From: an uncultured Clostridium sp.
Lineage (GTDB): Bacteria > Bacillota > Clostridia > TANB77 > CAG-508
Length of the DNA stretch: 29,837 bases
NCBI GenBank assembly: GCA_902462295.1
Contig: CABQAZ010000017.1
Span: forward strand, 1 to 29,837
Reading direction: 5' to 3'
The notes beneath the pieces were generated by a model that searched no databases, was not told where the DNA came from, and saw only the letters and a list, made by a program, of their open reading frames with translations. Made by a program: the position numbers and the translations under genes. Below, piece by piece: positions 22,179 through 29,837 of the stretch. Within the stretch, counting starts at the first letter, position 1. Each line of letters opens with the position of its first letter.

Positions 22179-23585
22179 ATGAAAAACATTACTGTAAAAA
22201 ATATAATAGAAGTAACTGAAGGAAAATTGATAATAGGAAAAGAAGAATTAATTTGTGAAAATTTTTCTAAAGATACAAGAACAATTCAAAAAGGTGATAT
22301 ATATATAGGTATAAAAGGAGAAAAATTTGATGGAAATCAATTTTGGAAACAAGCATTAGATAATGGAGCTGATGCTGTTATAATTGAAAATATAGAAATA
22401 ACATCAGAAGAAAAGGAAAAATATTCAAATAAAACAATTATAGAGGTAAAAGATACATTAAATGCATTATATGAAATTGCTAAATATAAAAGAAGTTTAT
22501 ATGATATACCTGTTGTAGCAATTACAGGAAGTGTAGGAAAAACAAGTACAAAAGATATAATTGCAAGTGTAGTTAATACAAAATATAAAACTTTAAAAAC
22601 TGAGGGAAACAATAATAATAATATAGGATTACCATTAACAATTTTAAAATTAAAGAATCATGAAGCATTAGTAATTGAAATGGGAATGAATCATTTTAAA
22701 GAAATAAGTTTGCTAACAGAGATAGCTAAACCTACATTAGCAGTTATAACAAATATTGGGACATCACATATAGGAAATTTAGGCTCAAGAGAAAATATAT
22801 TAAAAGCAAAACTAGAAATTATAGAAGGAATGAAGAAACCTAATATTATAATAAATAATGATAATGATTTATTACATAAATGGTATGAAGAAAATAAAGA
22901 TAAAATTGAGATACATACAATAGGAATAGATAATGAAAGTGAGCTTGTTGCTGAAAATATAAAATTACAAGAAGAAAATAGCGAATTTAAGGCTGTTTCT
23001 AAGTTTTATAATGAGAGTGAAAATTCTAAAAAATTGGATAAGTTGGAAATTAAAGTTCCAGTAGGAGGAAAGCATTTTATATATAATGCATTATGTGCAG
23101 TAGAAGTTGGCCATATATTAGGAATTTCAAATGAACAAATACAGAATGGAATTTCAAGATTTGAATTAACAAAAAAGAGAATGGATATAAAGAAATTAGA
23201 AAATGGAGCTTTGATAATAAATGATGCATACAATGCTAGTTTTGAATCAATGAAAGTAAGTTTGGAATTTTTATCAAAACATACGGGAAAAAGAAAAATA
23301 GCGGTATTAGGAGATATGTTTGAATTAGGAAATTATACAGAAGAGCTACATAGAAAGGTTGGTAAAGAAGTTACACATAATGATATAGATATATTAATTT
23401 GTTCTGGAAAAAATTCTAAATACATAATAGATGAAGCAAACCAAAAAAATAATTTAAAAACATATTATATGAACAATAATGAACAAATTGTGGAAATGTT
23501 AAAGAATGAATTGAAAGATGGAGATGTTGTTTTAGTGAAAGCATCAAATGGAATGAAATTTTTTGAAATTTGTCAAAAACTATAG
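22179..23585 (+). CDS. murF: UDP-N-acetylmuramoyl-tripeptide--D-Ala-D-Ala ligase
   Basis: MurF adds D-Ala-D-Ala to UDP-MurNAc-tripeptide using ATP, finishing the cytoplasmic peptidoglycan precursor. The 468-residue protein has the three Mur-ligase domains: an N-terminal substrate domain (1-105, DTRTIQKGDIYIGIKGEKFDG), a central ATPase with P-loop AITGSVGKTSTKD and the NNNNNIGLPLTIL and EMGMNHFKEI segments, and a C-terminal domain with NDAYNASFESMKVSLEFL and VLGDMFELG. GGGAGG precedes the ATG. It is not in a dcw cluster but stands alone between the SASP terminator and the dnaJ-like gene. Confidence 0.95.
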   Translation: MKNITVKNIIEVTEGKLIIGKEELICENFSKDTRTIQKGDIYIGIKGEKFDGNQFWKQALDNGADAVIIENIEITSEEKEKYSNKTIIEVKDTLNALYEIAKYKRSLYDIPVVAITGSVGKTSTKDIIASVVNTKYKTLKTEGNNNNNIGLPLTILKLKNHEALVIEMGMNHFKEISLLTEIAKPTLAVITNIGTSHIGNLGSRENILKAKLEIIEGMKKPNIIINNDNDLLHKWYEENKDKIEIHTIGIDNESELVAENIKLQEENSEFKAVSKFYNESENSKKLDKLEIKVPVGGKHFIYNALCAVEVGHILGISNEQIQNGISRFELTKKRMDIKKLENGALIINDAYNASFESMKVSLEFLSKHTGKRKIAVLGDMFELGNYTEELHRKVGKEVTHNDIDILICSGKNSKYIIDEANQKNNLKTYYMNNNEQIVEMLKNELKDGDVVLVKASNGMKFFEICQKL

Positions 23586-23600
23586 ATTTTTTTTTCAGAA

Positions 23601-23623
23601 ATTGGTATAATACGAATACCAAT
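23601..23623 (+). promoter_or_regulatory. Inverted repeat over the -10 of the dnaJ-like gene
   Basis: ATTGGTAT (23601-23608) and ATACCAAT (23616-23623) are perfectly inverted around 7 bases and contain TATAAT (23606-23611). There is no good -35. TGTCGAA, a match to the Spo0A box, follows at 23634-23640 across the ribosome site and start codon. This looks like a repressor operator, regulator unknown. Confidence 0.5.
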
Positions 23624-23639
23624 AGTGGGAGGATGTCGA

Positions 23640-24527
23640 ATGAAATTTAAGGATTACTATAAAATATTAGAACTAGAAGATAGCAAAGTAACAATAGAAC
23701 AAATAAAAACAGCATACAGAAAACAAGCTAAAAAATATCACCCAGATGTAAATGTGGGAAATAAAGTAGCAGAAGAAAAGATAAAAGATATAAATGAAGC
23801 ATATAGAATATTATCAAATGCTACATCTAAAAAGAAGTATGATAGAACGTGGAATTATAATATAGGATACAAGAAAAGAAAATCAAAACCAAAAACATCA
23901 GAAGATGTTGCAGGTGAATTTTTTGGAATGTTCTTCGGAAATAGTGAATTAAAAGAAGAAATAGCACAGGGAAAAAATCCACCAATAAAAGGAGAAAATA
24001 TAGAAACAGAAATAAATATAACTATAGAAGATGGATTTTATGGAACAGAAAAGAAAATAGTATTGAAAGATTTAGAAAAAAGTGCAAAAACAATAGTTGC
24101 AAAAGTACCAGAAGGAATACAGAATGGAGAAAAGATACGTTTAATTGGACAAGGCAAGCCAGGAAAAAATGGTGGAAAAAATGGTGATTTATACATAAAA
24201 ATAAATATAACAGATGGAAAAAAATACAAATTAAATGGTAGAGATTTATACACTGTAATACCAATAACACCTTGGGAAGCGGCGCTTGGTACAAAAGCAA
24301 AAGTAAATTCTATTGATGATACAAAAACAGCTATATATATACCTAATGGTATACAATCAGGAGAGACAATAGAAATACCAGAAAAAGGTTATAAAAATCA
24401 AAGGGGAGAAAGAGGAAAATTAATTGCACAAATAAAAATAGTAGTTCCTGAAAAATTAACAAAAGAAGAAACAGAAATGTTTAAAAAATTAAAAGAAATA
24501 TCAAAATTTAATCCAAGAAGAGTTTAA
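23640..24527 (+). CDS. DnaJ/CbpA-type Hsp40 co-chaperone without zinc fingers
   Basis: A 295-residue J-domain protein that should stimulate an Hsp70. The J domain occupies residues 1-68 (DYYKILEL, the HPD motif in KKYHPDVN, KKYDRTW). A short linker follows with EFFGMFFG instead of a long G/F region, then the two C-terminal substrate-binding barrels (about 110-285: EINITIEDGFYGTEKKIVL, KVPEGIQNGEKIRLIGQGKPG, YIPNGIQSGETIEIPEKGY). No CxxCxGxG repeats, so it is CbpA-like and not DnaJ proper. GGGAGG precedes the ATG at 23640; an upstream GTG in frame lies inside the operator. It stands alone, without dnaK or grpE. Confidence 0.9.
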   Translation: MKFKDYYKILELEDSKVTIEQIKTAYRKQAKKYHPDVNVGNKVAEEKIKDINEAYRILSNATSKKKYDRTWNYNIGYKKRKSKPKTSEDVAGEFFGMFFGNSELKEEIAQGKNPPIKGENIETEINITIEDGFYGTEKKIVLKDLEKSAKTIVAKVPEGIQNGEKIRLIGQGKPGKNGGKNGDLYIKINITDGKKYKLNGRDLYTVIPITPWEAALGTKAKVNSIDDTKTAIYIPNGIQSGETIEIPEKGYKNQRGERGKLIAQIKIVVPEKLTKEETEMFKKLKEISKFNPRRV

Positions 24528-24563
24528 GATATTGTTGAAAGTACCGTAAAACCAACAAAAGTA

Positions 24564-24592
24564 TTGACAAGCTCATGAAAATTTAGTATAAT
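24564..24592 (+). promoter_or_regulatory. Perfect consensus SigA promoter of the VirD4 operon
   Basis: TTGACA (24564-24569), exactly 17 bases, TATAAT (24587-24592). The 60-base leader that follows has a small hairpin CTATG/CATAG (24623-24640) just upstream of the GGGGTG ribosome site. It is the strongest promoter seen in the window. Confidence 0.85.
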
Positions 24593-24659
24593 AGTAAAGT
24601 AGGTTCGTAAACATAAGATAAACTATGGATTAAATCATAGGAATGGGGTGTAAATAAAC

Positions 24660-25187
24660 ATGGAGATGTTACAAGGAAAACATTTTAGTATAACAGATCC
24701 AAAAGGAGTAAATACAGTAATTTATCAAATTAATAAAACAGATGAGGAATTTCAAAATGATTATCCTAAATATACAGTAGAAAGATTAGATTATACAGAA
24801 GAAATAAGAGGAGAAAGTCGAAGAAAGACCTTTTATGTTGATGAACCACAGCCTAAAGGAAATCAATTAGTAATACTATCATTTGGAAAAGAAAGTGTAG
24901 TAATAAATTCAGGTATACTAATTGATGACGAGGTAAGAATTTCAAAAACACCAACACCATTTAAGTTTAATACATTATATTCAGAAGAAGAACAGGAATT
25001 TAAAGAATTTAACTATACACCAAATATGAAAAGAGACATATGTGTTATAGATCCTGAAACTACAGAAGAATTAAGACCTAGACTTTATTTTGACGAAAAA
25101 GAAAATAAAGTAAAGGGTAGATGCAAATTAAAACCATTCAAATCTTATTTTGCATTTGAAGTAAGAGAGGGTAATGGAAAAGTTTAA
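24660..25187 (+). CDS. Uncharacterised 175-residue protein, first gene of the VirD4 operon
   Basis: I recognise no family. The protein is soluble, acidic and rich in short strand-like segments (HFSITDPKGVNTVIYQI, RRKTFYVDEPQPKGNQLVILSFG, ESVVINSGILIDDEVRIS, PRLYFDEKENKVKGRCKLKP, YFAFEVREG), suggesting an all-beta or alpha/beta fold. It has no signal peptide or membrane helix and one pair of isolated cysteines. GGGGTG lies nine bases before the ATG; a second ATG two codons in is also possible. It is first behind a perfect consensus promoter, so it is likely abundant. Position suggests a soluble partner, substrate or chaperone of the coupling ATPase, but this is only context. Confidence 0.75.
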   Translation: MEMLQGKHFSITDPKGVNTVIYQINKTDEEFQNDYPKYTVERLDYTEEIRGESRRKTFYVDEPQPKGNQLVILSFGKESVVINSGILIDDEVRISKTPTPFKFNTLYSEEEQEFKEFNYTPNMKRDICVIDPETTEELRPRLYFDEKENKVKGRCKLKPFKSYFAFEVREGNGKV

Positions 25188-25203
25188 GGAGGGGCAATTT
25201 ACT

Positions 25204-25482
25204 ATGGTAAATAGCACAGTAAATGGTAAAAGAATAGGAAAACCAGCAAGTCAAAACGACGATGTAAAAATAACTGCATGTGAAATAATTCAAAAAAGTA
25301 AAGGAGAATTACAAGGAGAATGGACACTAGATGCAAAAGAAGTTTTAAATAAAAAAGTTGTAGGTTCATTAAATAAAAAGACGAATTTAGCTGATAAGGA
25401 AAATTATATGGTAATAAAAGCATATGCTGGTGGAAATCCTAAAAAAGAAAAAGCAAAGACAGATGAAGATTTAGTACACTAA
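25204..25482 (+). CDS. Uncharacterised 92-residue protein, second gene of the VirD4 operon
   Basis: No family recognised. The product is small, lysine-rich and soluble (MVNSTVNGKRIGKPASQNDD, then VKITACEIIQKSKGELQGEWTL, a helical DAKEVLNKKVVGSLNK, YMVIKAYAGG, and a charged tail KKEKAKTDEDLVH). AAGGAGGGG immediately after the previous stop fits the ATG at 25204; an ATG at 25174 overlapping the upstream gene is less likely. It lies between the 175-residue protein and the VirD4-like ATPase with short gaps, so it is co-transcribed. The charged C-terminus resembles tails seen on some T4SS substrates, but that is a weak hint. Confidence 0.7.
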   Translation: MVNSTVNGKRIGKPASQNDDVKITACEIIQKSKGELQGEWTLDAKEVLNKKVVGSLNKKTNLADKENYMVIKAYAGGNPKKEKAKTDEDLVH

Positions 25483-25514
25483 AATATTGTAACTAAAGAG
25501 AAGGTGATTTATAT

Positions 25515-27527
25515 ATGAATTATAAAGTAGAAGGAGCAATAAGGAAAAACAAAAAATATTTTATACTTTTTTCAATACTATGGTTATTTATAGCCATAGT
25601 ATTAATTGTGCCACTAGTTTTATCGTATAATATGCCAGAAACTGAAGGAAGTTCATTGGGAATATTTGTAGAAGCAATGAAAAACCCAATTAAGGGATTA
25701 TCAGATATTATATCACATGGCTATATGGGAGCGTATATTAAAACACTAATAGTATTTTCAATAATATTTATGATATTCTTTATAATAGGTGTGGCAAGAT
25801 CAGCTCCTAAAAACGAATATACAGATTTTGAACACGGTTCAAGTGATTGGAGTAAAAATGGAGAACAATATCAAATATTAAATAATAAAAAGGGAATAGT
25901 ATTAGCAGAAAATAATTATTTGCCAGTTGATAAAAGAGGAAATGTAAATATATTGGTAGTCGGTGGTTCTGGTTCTGGTAAATCAGCATCATATTCAATA
26001 CCAAATGCATTTCAATTATTAGGGTCATATGTATTTACAGATCCTAAGGGGGAATTATATGATAGGACTGCAGGATATTTAAGGGCAAATGGATATGAAA
26101 TAAAAGTATTAAATTTAGTAAGACCACAATATAGTGATGGATATAATCCATTAATGCATATATCGTCAGAAATAGATGTAGACGTTATAGCAAATACAAT
26201 TGTAAAAGGACAAAAAACTGATGGTGGTGGTTCAGATCCATTCTGGGATGACTCAGCGGAAATGTTACTAAAAGCATTAATATACTATTTAATGGCTACA
26301 AGACCAGAAGAAGAGCAAAATTTAGCGAGTTGTGCGGAATTAGTAAGAGCTGCAAATTCAAATGGAGGAAGTAACTTGCTTACAGAATTAATAAGTAAAC
26401 TTCCATATGATCATCCTGCAAGAATGAATTATAAATCAATTGAAATTGCACCAGAAAAAACATATAGTTCAATACTAAGTACATTGCAATCAAAATTAGG
26501 AAAATTTGATTCAAAAGATATTGCAGAATTAACTTCAACAGATACAATAGATTTTGAAGAGATAGGTAATAAGAAAACAGCAGTATATGTTATTTCTTCA
26601 GATACACATACAGCATATGATTTCTTATTAACAATATTTTTCTCACAAATGATTCAGCAATTATACAATTATGCAGATGATAATGGAGGAGCATTAAAAG
26701 TTCCAACATATTTTATATTAGACGAGTTTGCTAATATTGGAAAAATACCAGACTTTGATAAAAAAATATCAACATCAAGAAGTAGAAAGATTTCATTTAG
26801 TGTAATATTGCAGAACTTAGACCAATTAGAGGCTGTGTATGAAAAATCATATGAAACAATTATTGGTAACTGTGATACACATGTATTCTTAGGAAGTAAC
26901 TCATATAAAACAGTAGAATATTTTTCAAAAGCACTTGGTGAAAAAACAATTGAAAGAGATAATATATCAATAAATAGAGATAAACAATATTTTAGAACAG
27001 GTTTAAGTACATCTGATCAAATAATGGCAAGAGCATTAATGACACCAGATGAGTTAAGGAGAATGGATAATGATTTATGTATTATTTTTGAAAAAGGAAT
27101 AAAGCCTGTAAAAGCAAATAAATTCTATTATTTTAAGCATAAAAAAATGGCAGATGCAATGAAAAAATTGGAAATTAGTCATAATGATATTGGAGAAATA
27201 AAAAGAGGAGAGTGGAGAAAATTTAATCCATATAATCCATGGACAGAGGATAAATCTGAAAAGGAAGTTGAAAATTTAAAAATTGAATCTTTAGATGATT
27301 TATTTGAAGAGGAAACACCAAAAGAACCTGTAAAGGTTGCAAAGACAGTAAAAAAAGAAGAGCCGGCAAATGTTGCTCAATCAATAGATGATATGTTTGA
27401 TGATGATAATTTTACTGTTCAGAATAATGAAACTTCAGAAGATAAACAAGAAGAGGATTCATATGATTTACAAAAAGAATTAGAGGCTAAATTTGATGAA
27501 TTATTTGGTCCAATAGATGATGATTAA
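25515..27527 (+). CDS. VirD4/TraG-type type IV coupling ATPase
   Basis: A hexameric membrane ATPase that delivers substrates to a type IV secretion channel. In the 670-residue protein, two N-terminal membrane helices lie at about 15-38 and 75-94. Walker A is GGSGSGKS (150-157), followed by YVFTDPKGELYDRT and a PQYSDGYNPL block. Walker B is TYFILDEFANIGKIPDF, followed by SFSVILQNLDQLEAVY and NCDTHVFLGSNSYKTVEYFS, the standard TraG/VirD4 pattern. The tail (about 590-670) is acidic, with two DDLF/DDMF-like repeats, and may bind substrate. AGAAGGTG precedes the ATG. It is third in the operon from 24660. No relaxase, VirB4 or replication gene accompanies it, which is odd for a mobile element. Confidence 0.92.
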   Translation: MNYKVEGAIRKNKKYFILFSILWLFIAIVLIVPLVLSYNMPETEGSSLGIFVEAMKNPIKGLSDIISHGYMGAYIKTLIVFSIIFMIFFIIGVARSAPKNEYTDFEHGSSDWSKNGEQYQILNNKKGIVLAENNYLPVDKRGNVNILVVGGSGSGKSASYSIPNAFQLLGSYVFTDPKGELYDRTAGYLRANGYEIKVLNLVRPQYSDGYNPLMHISSEIDVDVIANTIVKGQKTDGGGSDPFWDDSAEMLLKALIYYLMATRPEEEQNLASCAELVRAANSNGGSNLLTELISKLPYDHPARMNYKSIEIAPEKTYSSILSTLQSKLGKFDSKDIAELTSTDTIDFEEIGNKKTAVYVISSDTHTAYDFLLTIFFSQMIQQLYNYADDNGGALKVPTYFILDEFANIGKIPDFDKKISTSRSRKISFSVILQNLDQLEAVYEKSYETIIGNCDTHVFLGSNSYKTVEYFSKALGEKTIERDNISINRDKQYFRTGLSTSDQIMARALMTPDELRRMDNDLCIIFEKGIKPVKANKFYYFKHKKMADAMKKLEISHNDIGEIKRGEWRKFNPYNPWTEDKSEKEVENLKIESLDDLFEEETPKEPVKVAKTVKKEEPANVAQSIDDMFDDDNFTVQNNETSEDKQEEDSYDLQKELEAKFDELFGPIDDD

Positions 27528-27532
27528 AAGAT

Positions 27533-27570
27533 AAACCTAAATGAAGTAAAATTCATTTGGGTTTATTTTT
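27533..27570 (+). terminator. Terminator of the VirD4 operon
   Basis: AAACCTAAATGAA (27533-27545) pairs with TTCATTTGGGTTT (27552-27564) with one G-U and is followed by a T run. Confidence 0.9.
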
Positions 27571-27589
27571 GATTAAAAAAATGTTATAA

Positions 27590-27774
27590 AAAAATACTTA
27601 AAATATAAGCTTTTTATTACATTCCTCAGCGTACTACAAAATTTAAGAAATTCTAATTTGCTTTATGGGTCCTTTCCACTATCGTGAACTCTTACCATAA
27701 ATCTGCATAGAATTTCTAAAATTTTTTCATACACATTTGTCATTTCATTCAAAGCTTATATTTTAAGTATTTTT
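27590..27774. repeat. 185-bp foldback element with 24-bp perfect inverted ends
   Basis: The ends (27590-27613 and 27751-27774) are perfect inverted repeats of 24 bp with the core TACTTAAAATATAAGC. A second arm pair (27639-27655 with 27708-27724, 17 bp, one mismatch) and a third (TTTATGG 27662-27668 with CCATAAA 27695-27701) nest inside, so the whole element folds to one rod. T runs follow the outer stem on both strands. It may be a structured RNA, or a MITE-like insertion: the flanks ATGTTATAA and ATGTATTAA agree at 7 of 9 places. No protein gene is credible in this gap. Confidence 0.65.
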
Positions 27775-27834
27775 ATGTATTAATTAAAAAAACATTATTT
27801 AGTAACAAAAAACGAAAAAATTTTCGCAAAAAAC

Positions 27835-27863
27835 TTGAAAAATAAAATAAAATATTATATTAT
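27835..27863 (+). promoter_or_regulatory. SigA promoter of the sbcD-like gene, with nearby palindrome
   Basis: TTGAAA (27835-27840), a 17-base spacer and TATTAT (27858-27863). A 14-bp palindrome CGAAAAAATTTTCG (27813-27826) lies just upstream of the -35. It is not a LexA site of the Gram-positive type. Confidence 0.6.
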
Positions 27864-27903
27864 TATACAATAGTAATAAAAAGTATAGAAAGGTGAGATA
27901 CAA

Positions 27904-28974
27904 ATGAAATTTGTACACATAGCAGATATGCACTTTGATTCTCCATTTAGAACATTATCAGATAAAGGAAACCTTGGAGAACAAAGAAGAATAGAGCAAA
28001 GGAAAATATTTAAAAAAGTAATAGAATATATAAAAGAAAACAAAATAGAATATTTATTTATATCAGGTGATTTATATGAACATCAATATGTAAGAAAAAC
28101 AACAATAGAATATATAAATAATTTATTTAAAGAAATAGAAAACACAAAAATATTTATAACTCCAGGAAATCATGATCCAATATTAAAAAAATCATATTAT
28201 AATAATTTTGTTTGGAATAAAAATGTATATATATTTAAACCTCAAATAGAAAAAATAGAATCAGAAGAAGCTGATATATATGGATATGGATTTGGTGATT
28301 TTTATTGTTCAAAGACTAATATTGAAGAATTACAAATAAAAAATCCAGAAAAAATAAATATATTAATAATACATGGAACTTTAGATGGTTCAAATATAGA
28401 AGATATGCAATATAATTCAATGAGTACAAGAATGTTAAAAGAAAAAGGATTTAATTATATAGCATTAGGACATATACACAAAAACAATTTTAATGAAAAA
28501 GGAAGTATTATTTATCCAGGTTCAACAATGTCTTTAGGATTTGACGAATTAGGGGAACATGGAATGATAGTTGGAGAAATTACTAAAAATGAAAATAAAT
28601 TAGAATTTATAAAATTAGATGAAACAGAATTTGTAGAAAAAGAAATAAACTGTACAGAAATAAATTCGGAAGAAGAATTAATAGAAAAAATAAATGATAT
28701 AAAAATAGAAGAAAATAAATTATATAAAATAATATTAGTAGGAAAAAGAAATTTTGAAATAAATATTTATAATTTATATAAATATGATTTAAATGAAAAA
28801 ATAATAAAAATAAAAAACAAAACAAAACCCAATTATAATATAGAAGAAATATCAAAAGAAAACACATTAAGAGGATTATTTGCAAAAGAAATATTAGAAG
28901 AAATAAAAAATAAGAATTATAGTGATGAAATAATTGAGCAAGCATTGGAAATTGGTATGGAAATATTAGAGTAA
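27904..28974 (+). CDS. SbcD/YhaO-like metallophosphoesterase (Mre11-family nuclease)
   Basis: The nuclease half of an SbcCD/Mre11-Rad50-like DNA-end-processing complex. The 356-residue protein shows the full calcineurin-like metal site: ADMHFDS (D8, H10), GDLYE (D56), GNHDP (N89, H90), HGTL (H157) and GHIH (H190, H192). The remaining C-terminal third is lysine- and isoleucine-rich and likely binds the ATPase coiled coil. The spacing and the form of the partner gene fit the YhaO/YhaN branch better than classic SbcD. GAAAGGTGAG precedes the ATG. The ATPase gene follows after 39 bases, forming an operon. Confidence 0.9.
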   Translation: MKFVHIADMHFDSPFRTLSDKGNLGEQRRIEQRKIFKKVIEYIKENKIEYLFISGDLYEHQYVRKTTIEYINNLFKEIENTKIFITPGNHDPILKKSYYNNFVWNKNVYIFKPQIEKIESEEADIYGYGFGDFYCSKTNIEELQIKNPEKINILIIHGTLDGSNIEDMQYNSMSTRMLKEKGFNYIALGHIHKNNFNEKGSIIYPGSTMSLGFDELGEHGMIVGEITKNENKLEFIKLDETEFVEKEINCTEINSEEELIEKINDIKIEENKLYKIILVGKRNFEINIYNLYKYDLNEKIIKIKNKTKPNYNIEEISKENTLRGLFAKEILEEIKNKNYSDEIIEQALEIGMEILE

Positions 28975-29013
28975 TTAAAATAGCAATAAAATTACAATAG
29001 AGGAGTGAATTAT

Positions 29014-29837
29014 TTGAAAATAAATAAAATAAAAATAAATTCTTATGGTAAATTAAAAAATAAAGAAATTAATTTAGAAAATAATTTAAATATTATTTAT
29101 GGAAAAAATGAAAGTGGAAAGTCAACATTGTTAAAATTTATTTTAAATATTTTTTATGGTGCATCCAAAAATAAAAAAGGAAAAAATATTTCTGATTTTG
29201 AAAAATATAAACCATGGGATTCAGAAGAATATTCTGGAAAATTAACATATGAATTAGATAATAAAAATAAATATGAAATTTATAGAGAATTTAATAAAAA
29301 AAATCCAAATATATTTAATGAAAAAGGGGAGGATATATTAAAAGAATTTAATATAGATAAAAATAAAGGAAGCGAATTTTTTTATGAGCAAACACAAATA
29401 AATGAAGAAATGTTTATATCAACATCAATAGCAATGCAACAAGAAGTAAAAATAGGAAGAGATACACAAAATATTTTAATACAAAAAATATCAAATTTAT
29501 TAGAAACAGGGGAAGATAATATTTCATATAAAAAAGCAATAGAAAAACTTAATAAAATGCAACTTGAAAGAGTAGGGACAGAAAGAAGCAGAGAAAAACC
29601 AATAAATATTATAAAAAAGAATATTGAGTTTGATGAACAAAAAATAAATGAATTAAAAATATATGAAAATATCAAATATGAAATTGAAGATAAAAAAAAT
29701 AAAATAAAAGAAGAATTAATACAAAGAGAAATAAAAAATGAATTATTAAAGGAAATAAAAATAAAAAACGAAAAAAATAATTTTGAAAATGAAAAAATAA
29801 AAATAAAAGAAAAAATAAAAGAAGAAAATAAAAATAA
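29014..29837 (+). CDS. SbcC/YhaN-like SMC-type ATPase, truncated by window end
   Basis: The N-terminal 274 codons of a Rad50/SbcC-like ATPase. It opens MKINKIKINSYGKLKNKEIN, followed by the Walker A GKNESGKST (30-38) and LKFILNIFYGAS. Then come YKPWDSEEYSGKLTYEL and the block MFISTSIAMQQEVKIGRD near 130-147, typical of YhaN-type proteins. From about residue 215 the chain becomes a K/E/N/I-rich coiled coil that continues past the window. The start is TTG with AGGAG eight to ten bases upstream. The frame stays open to the last base. The C-terminal Walker B and signature motif are not visible, so family placement rests on the N-terminus and the sbcD-like neighbour. Confidence 0.88.
   Translation, partial: MKINKIKINSYGKLKNKEINLENNLNIIYGKNESGKSTLLKFILNIFYGASKNKKGKNISDFEKYKPWDSEEYSGKLTYELDNKNKYEIYREFNKKNPNIFNEKGEDILKEFNIDKNKGSEFFYEQTQINEEMFISTSIAMQQEVKIGRDTQNILIQKISNLLETGEDNISYKKAIEKLNKMQLERVGTERSREKPINIIKKNIEFDEQKINELKIYENIKYEIEDKKNKIKEELIQREIKNELLKEIKIKNEKNNFENEKIKIKEKIKEENKN

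Noticed and set aside
27660..27745. A 26-codon minus-strand frame inside the foldback (begins MTNVYEKIL)
   Set aside because: No ribosome site, very short, and its codons lie in paired arms of the foldback. Probably chance.

Overview
The window is very A+T-rich, with compact operons, strong AGGAGG-type ribosome binding sites and several endospore genes: spmA/spmB, spoIIR, the germination gene ypeB, an alpha/beta-type small acid-soluble spore protein and an AbrB regulator. This points to a low-GC, spore-forming Clostridia-type Firmicute, possibly an uncultured gut lineage. The species cannot be named from the sequence alone.

Layout. 1-214 is nearly pure A/T. 215-1359 holds rsmI and a converging abrB-type gene. 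1509-2665 is spmA-spmB. 2666-3001 has no protein gene; it carries two Spo0A-box matches, a promoter and a roughly 165-nt foldback that may be a structured RNA. On the minus strand follow walJ/yycJ, murA and spoIIR (3002-5839). 5991-9606 holds an unknown gene behind a palindromic operator, then a UDP-sugar pyrophosphorylase and a phosphohexomutase, which together would make UDP-sugars for the envelope. A ttcA-like tRNA thiolase (minus) and a membrane-anchored protein follow. 11352-15538 is the classical Firmicute replication/repair cluster: tRNA-Arg, tadA, an anchored hypothetical protein, SRP RNA, dnaX, ybaB and recR. A 52-residue gene is hidden on the minus strand at 15554-15712, beside an MGDG-synthase-type glycosyltransferase. 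ypeB and an XRE regulator complete this half.

18771-27527 is the most unusual part. A large VirB6/TrbL-like membrane protein, a 38-residue membrane peptide and, 8.7 kb from the start of the first, a VirD4-type coupling ATPase look like parts of a type IV secretion machine. They are interleaved with ordinary chromosomal genes (SASP, murF, a DnaJ/CbpA-type co-chaperone). Two uncharacterised small proteins sit directly before the ATPase behind a perfect consensus promoter. No relaxase, integrase, VirB4 or transposase is present, so this is either a scattered or domesticated T4SS or the remains of one.

The right end has a 185-bp foldback element with 24-bp perfect inverted ends (27590-27774), then an SbcD/YhaO-like nuclease and the start of its SbcC/YhaN-like ATPase partner, which runs off the window. 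Coordinates of short sites were counted by hand and may be off by one or two bases.
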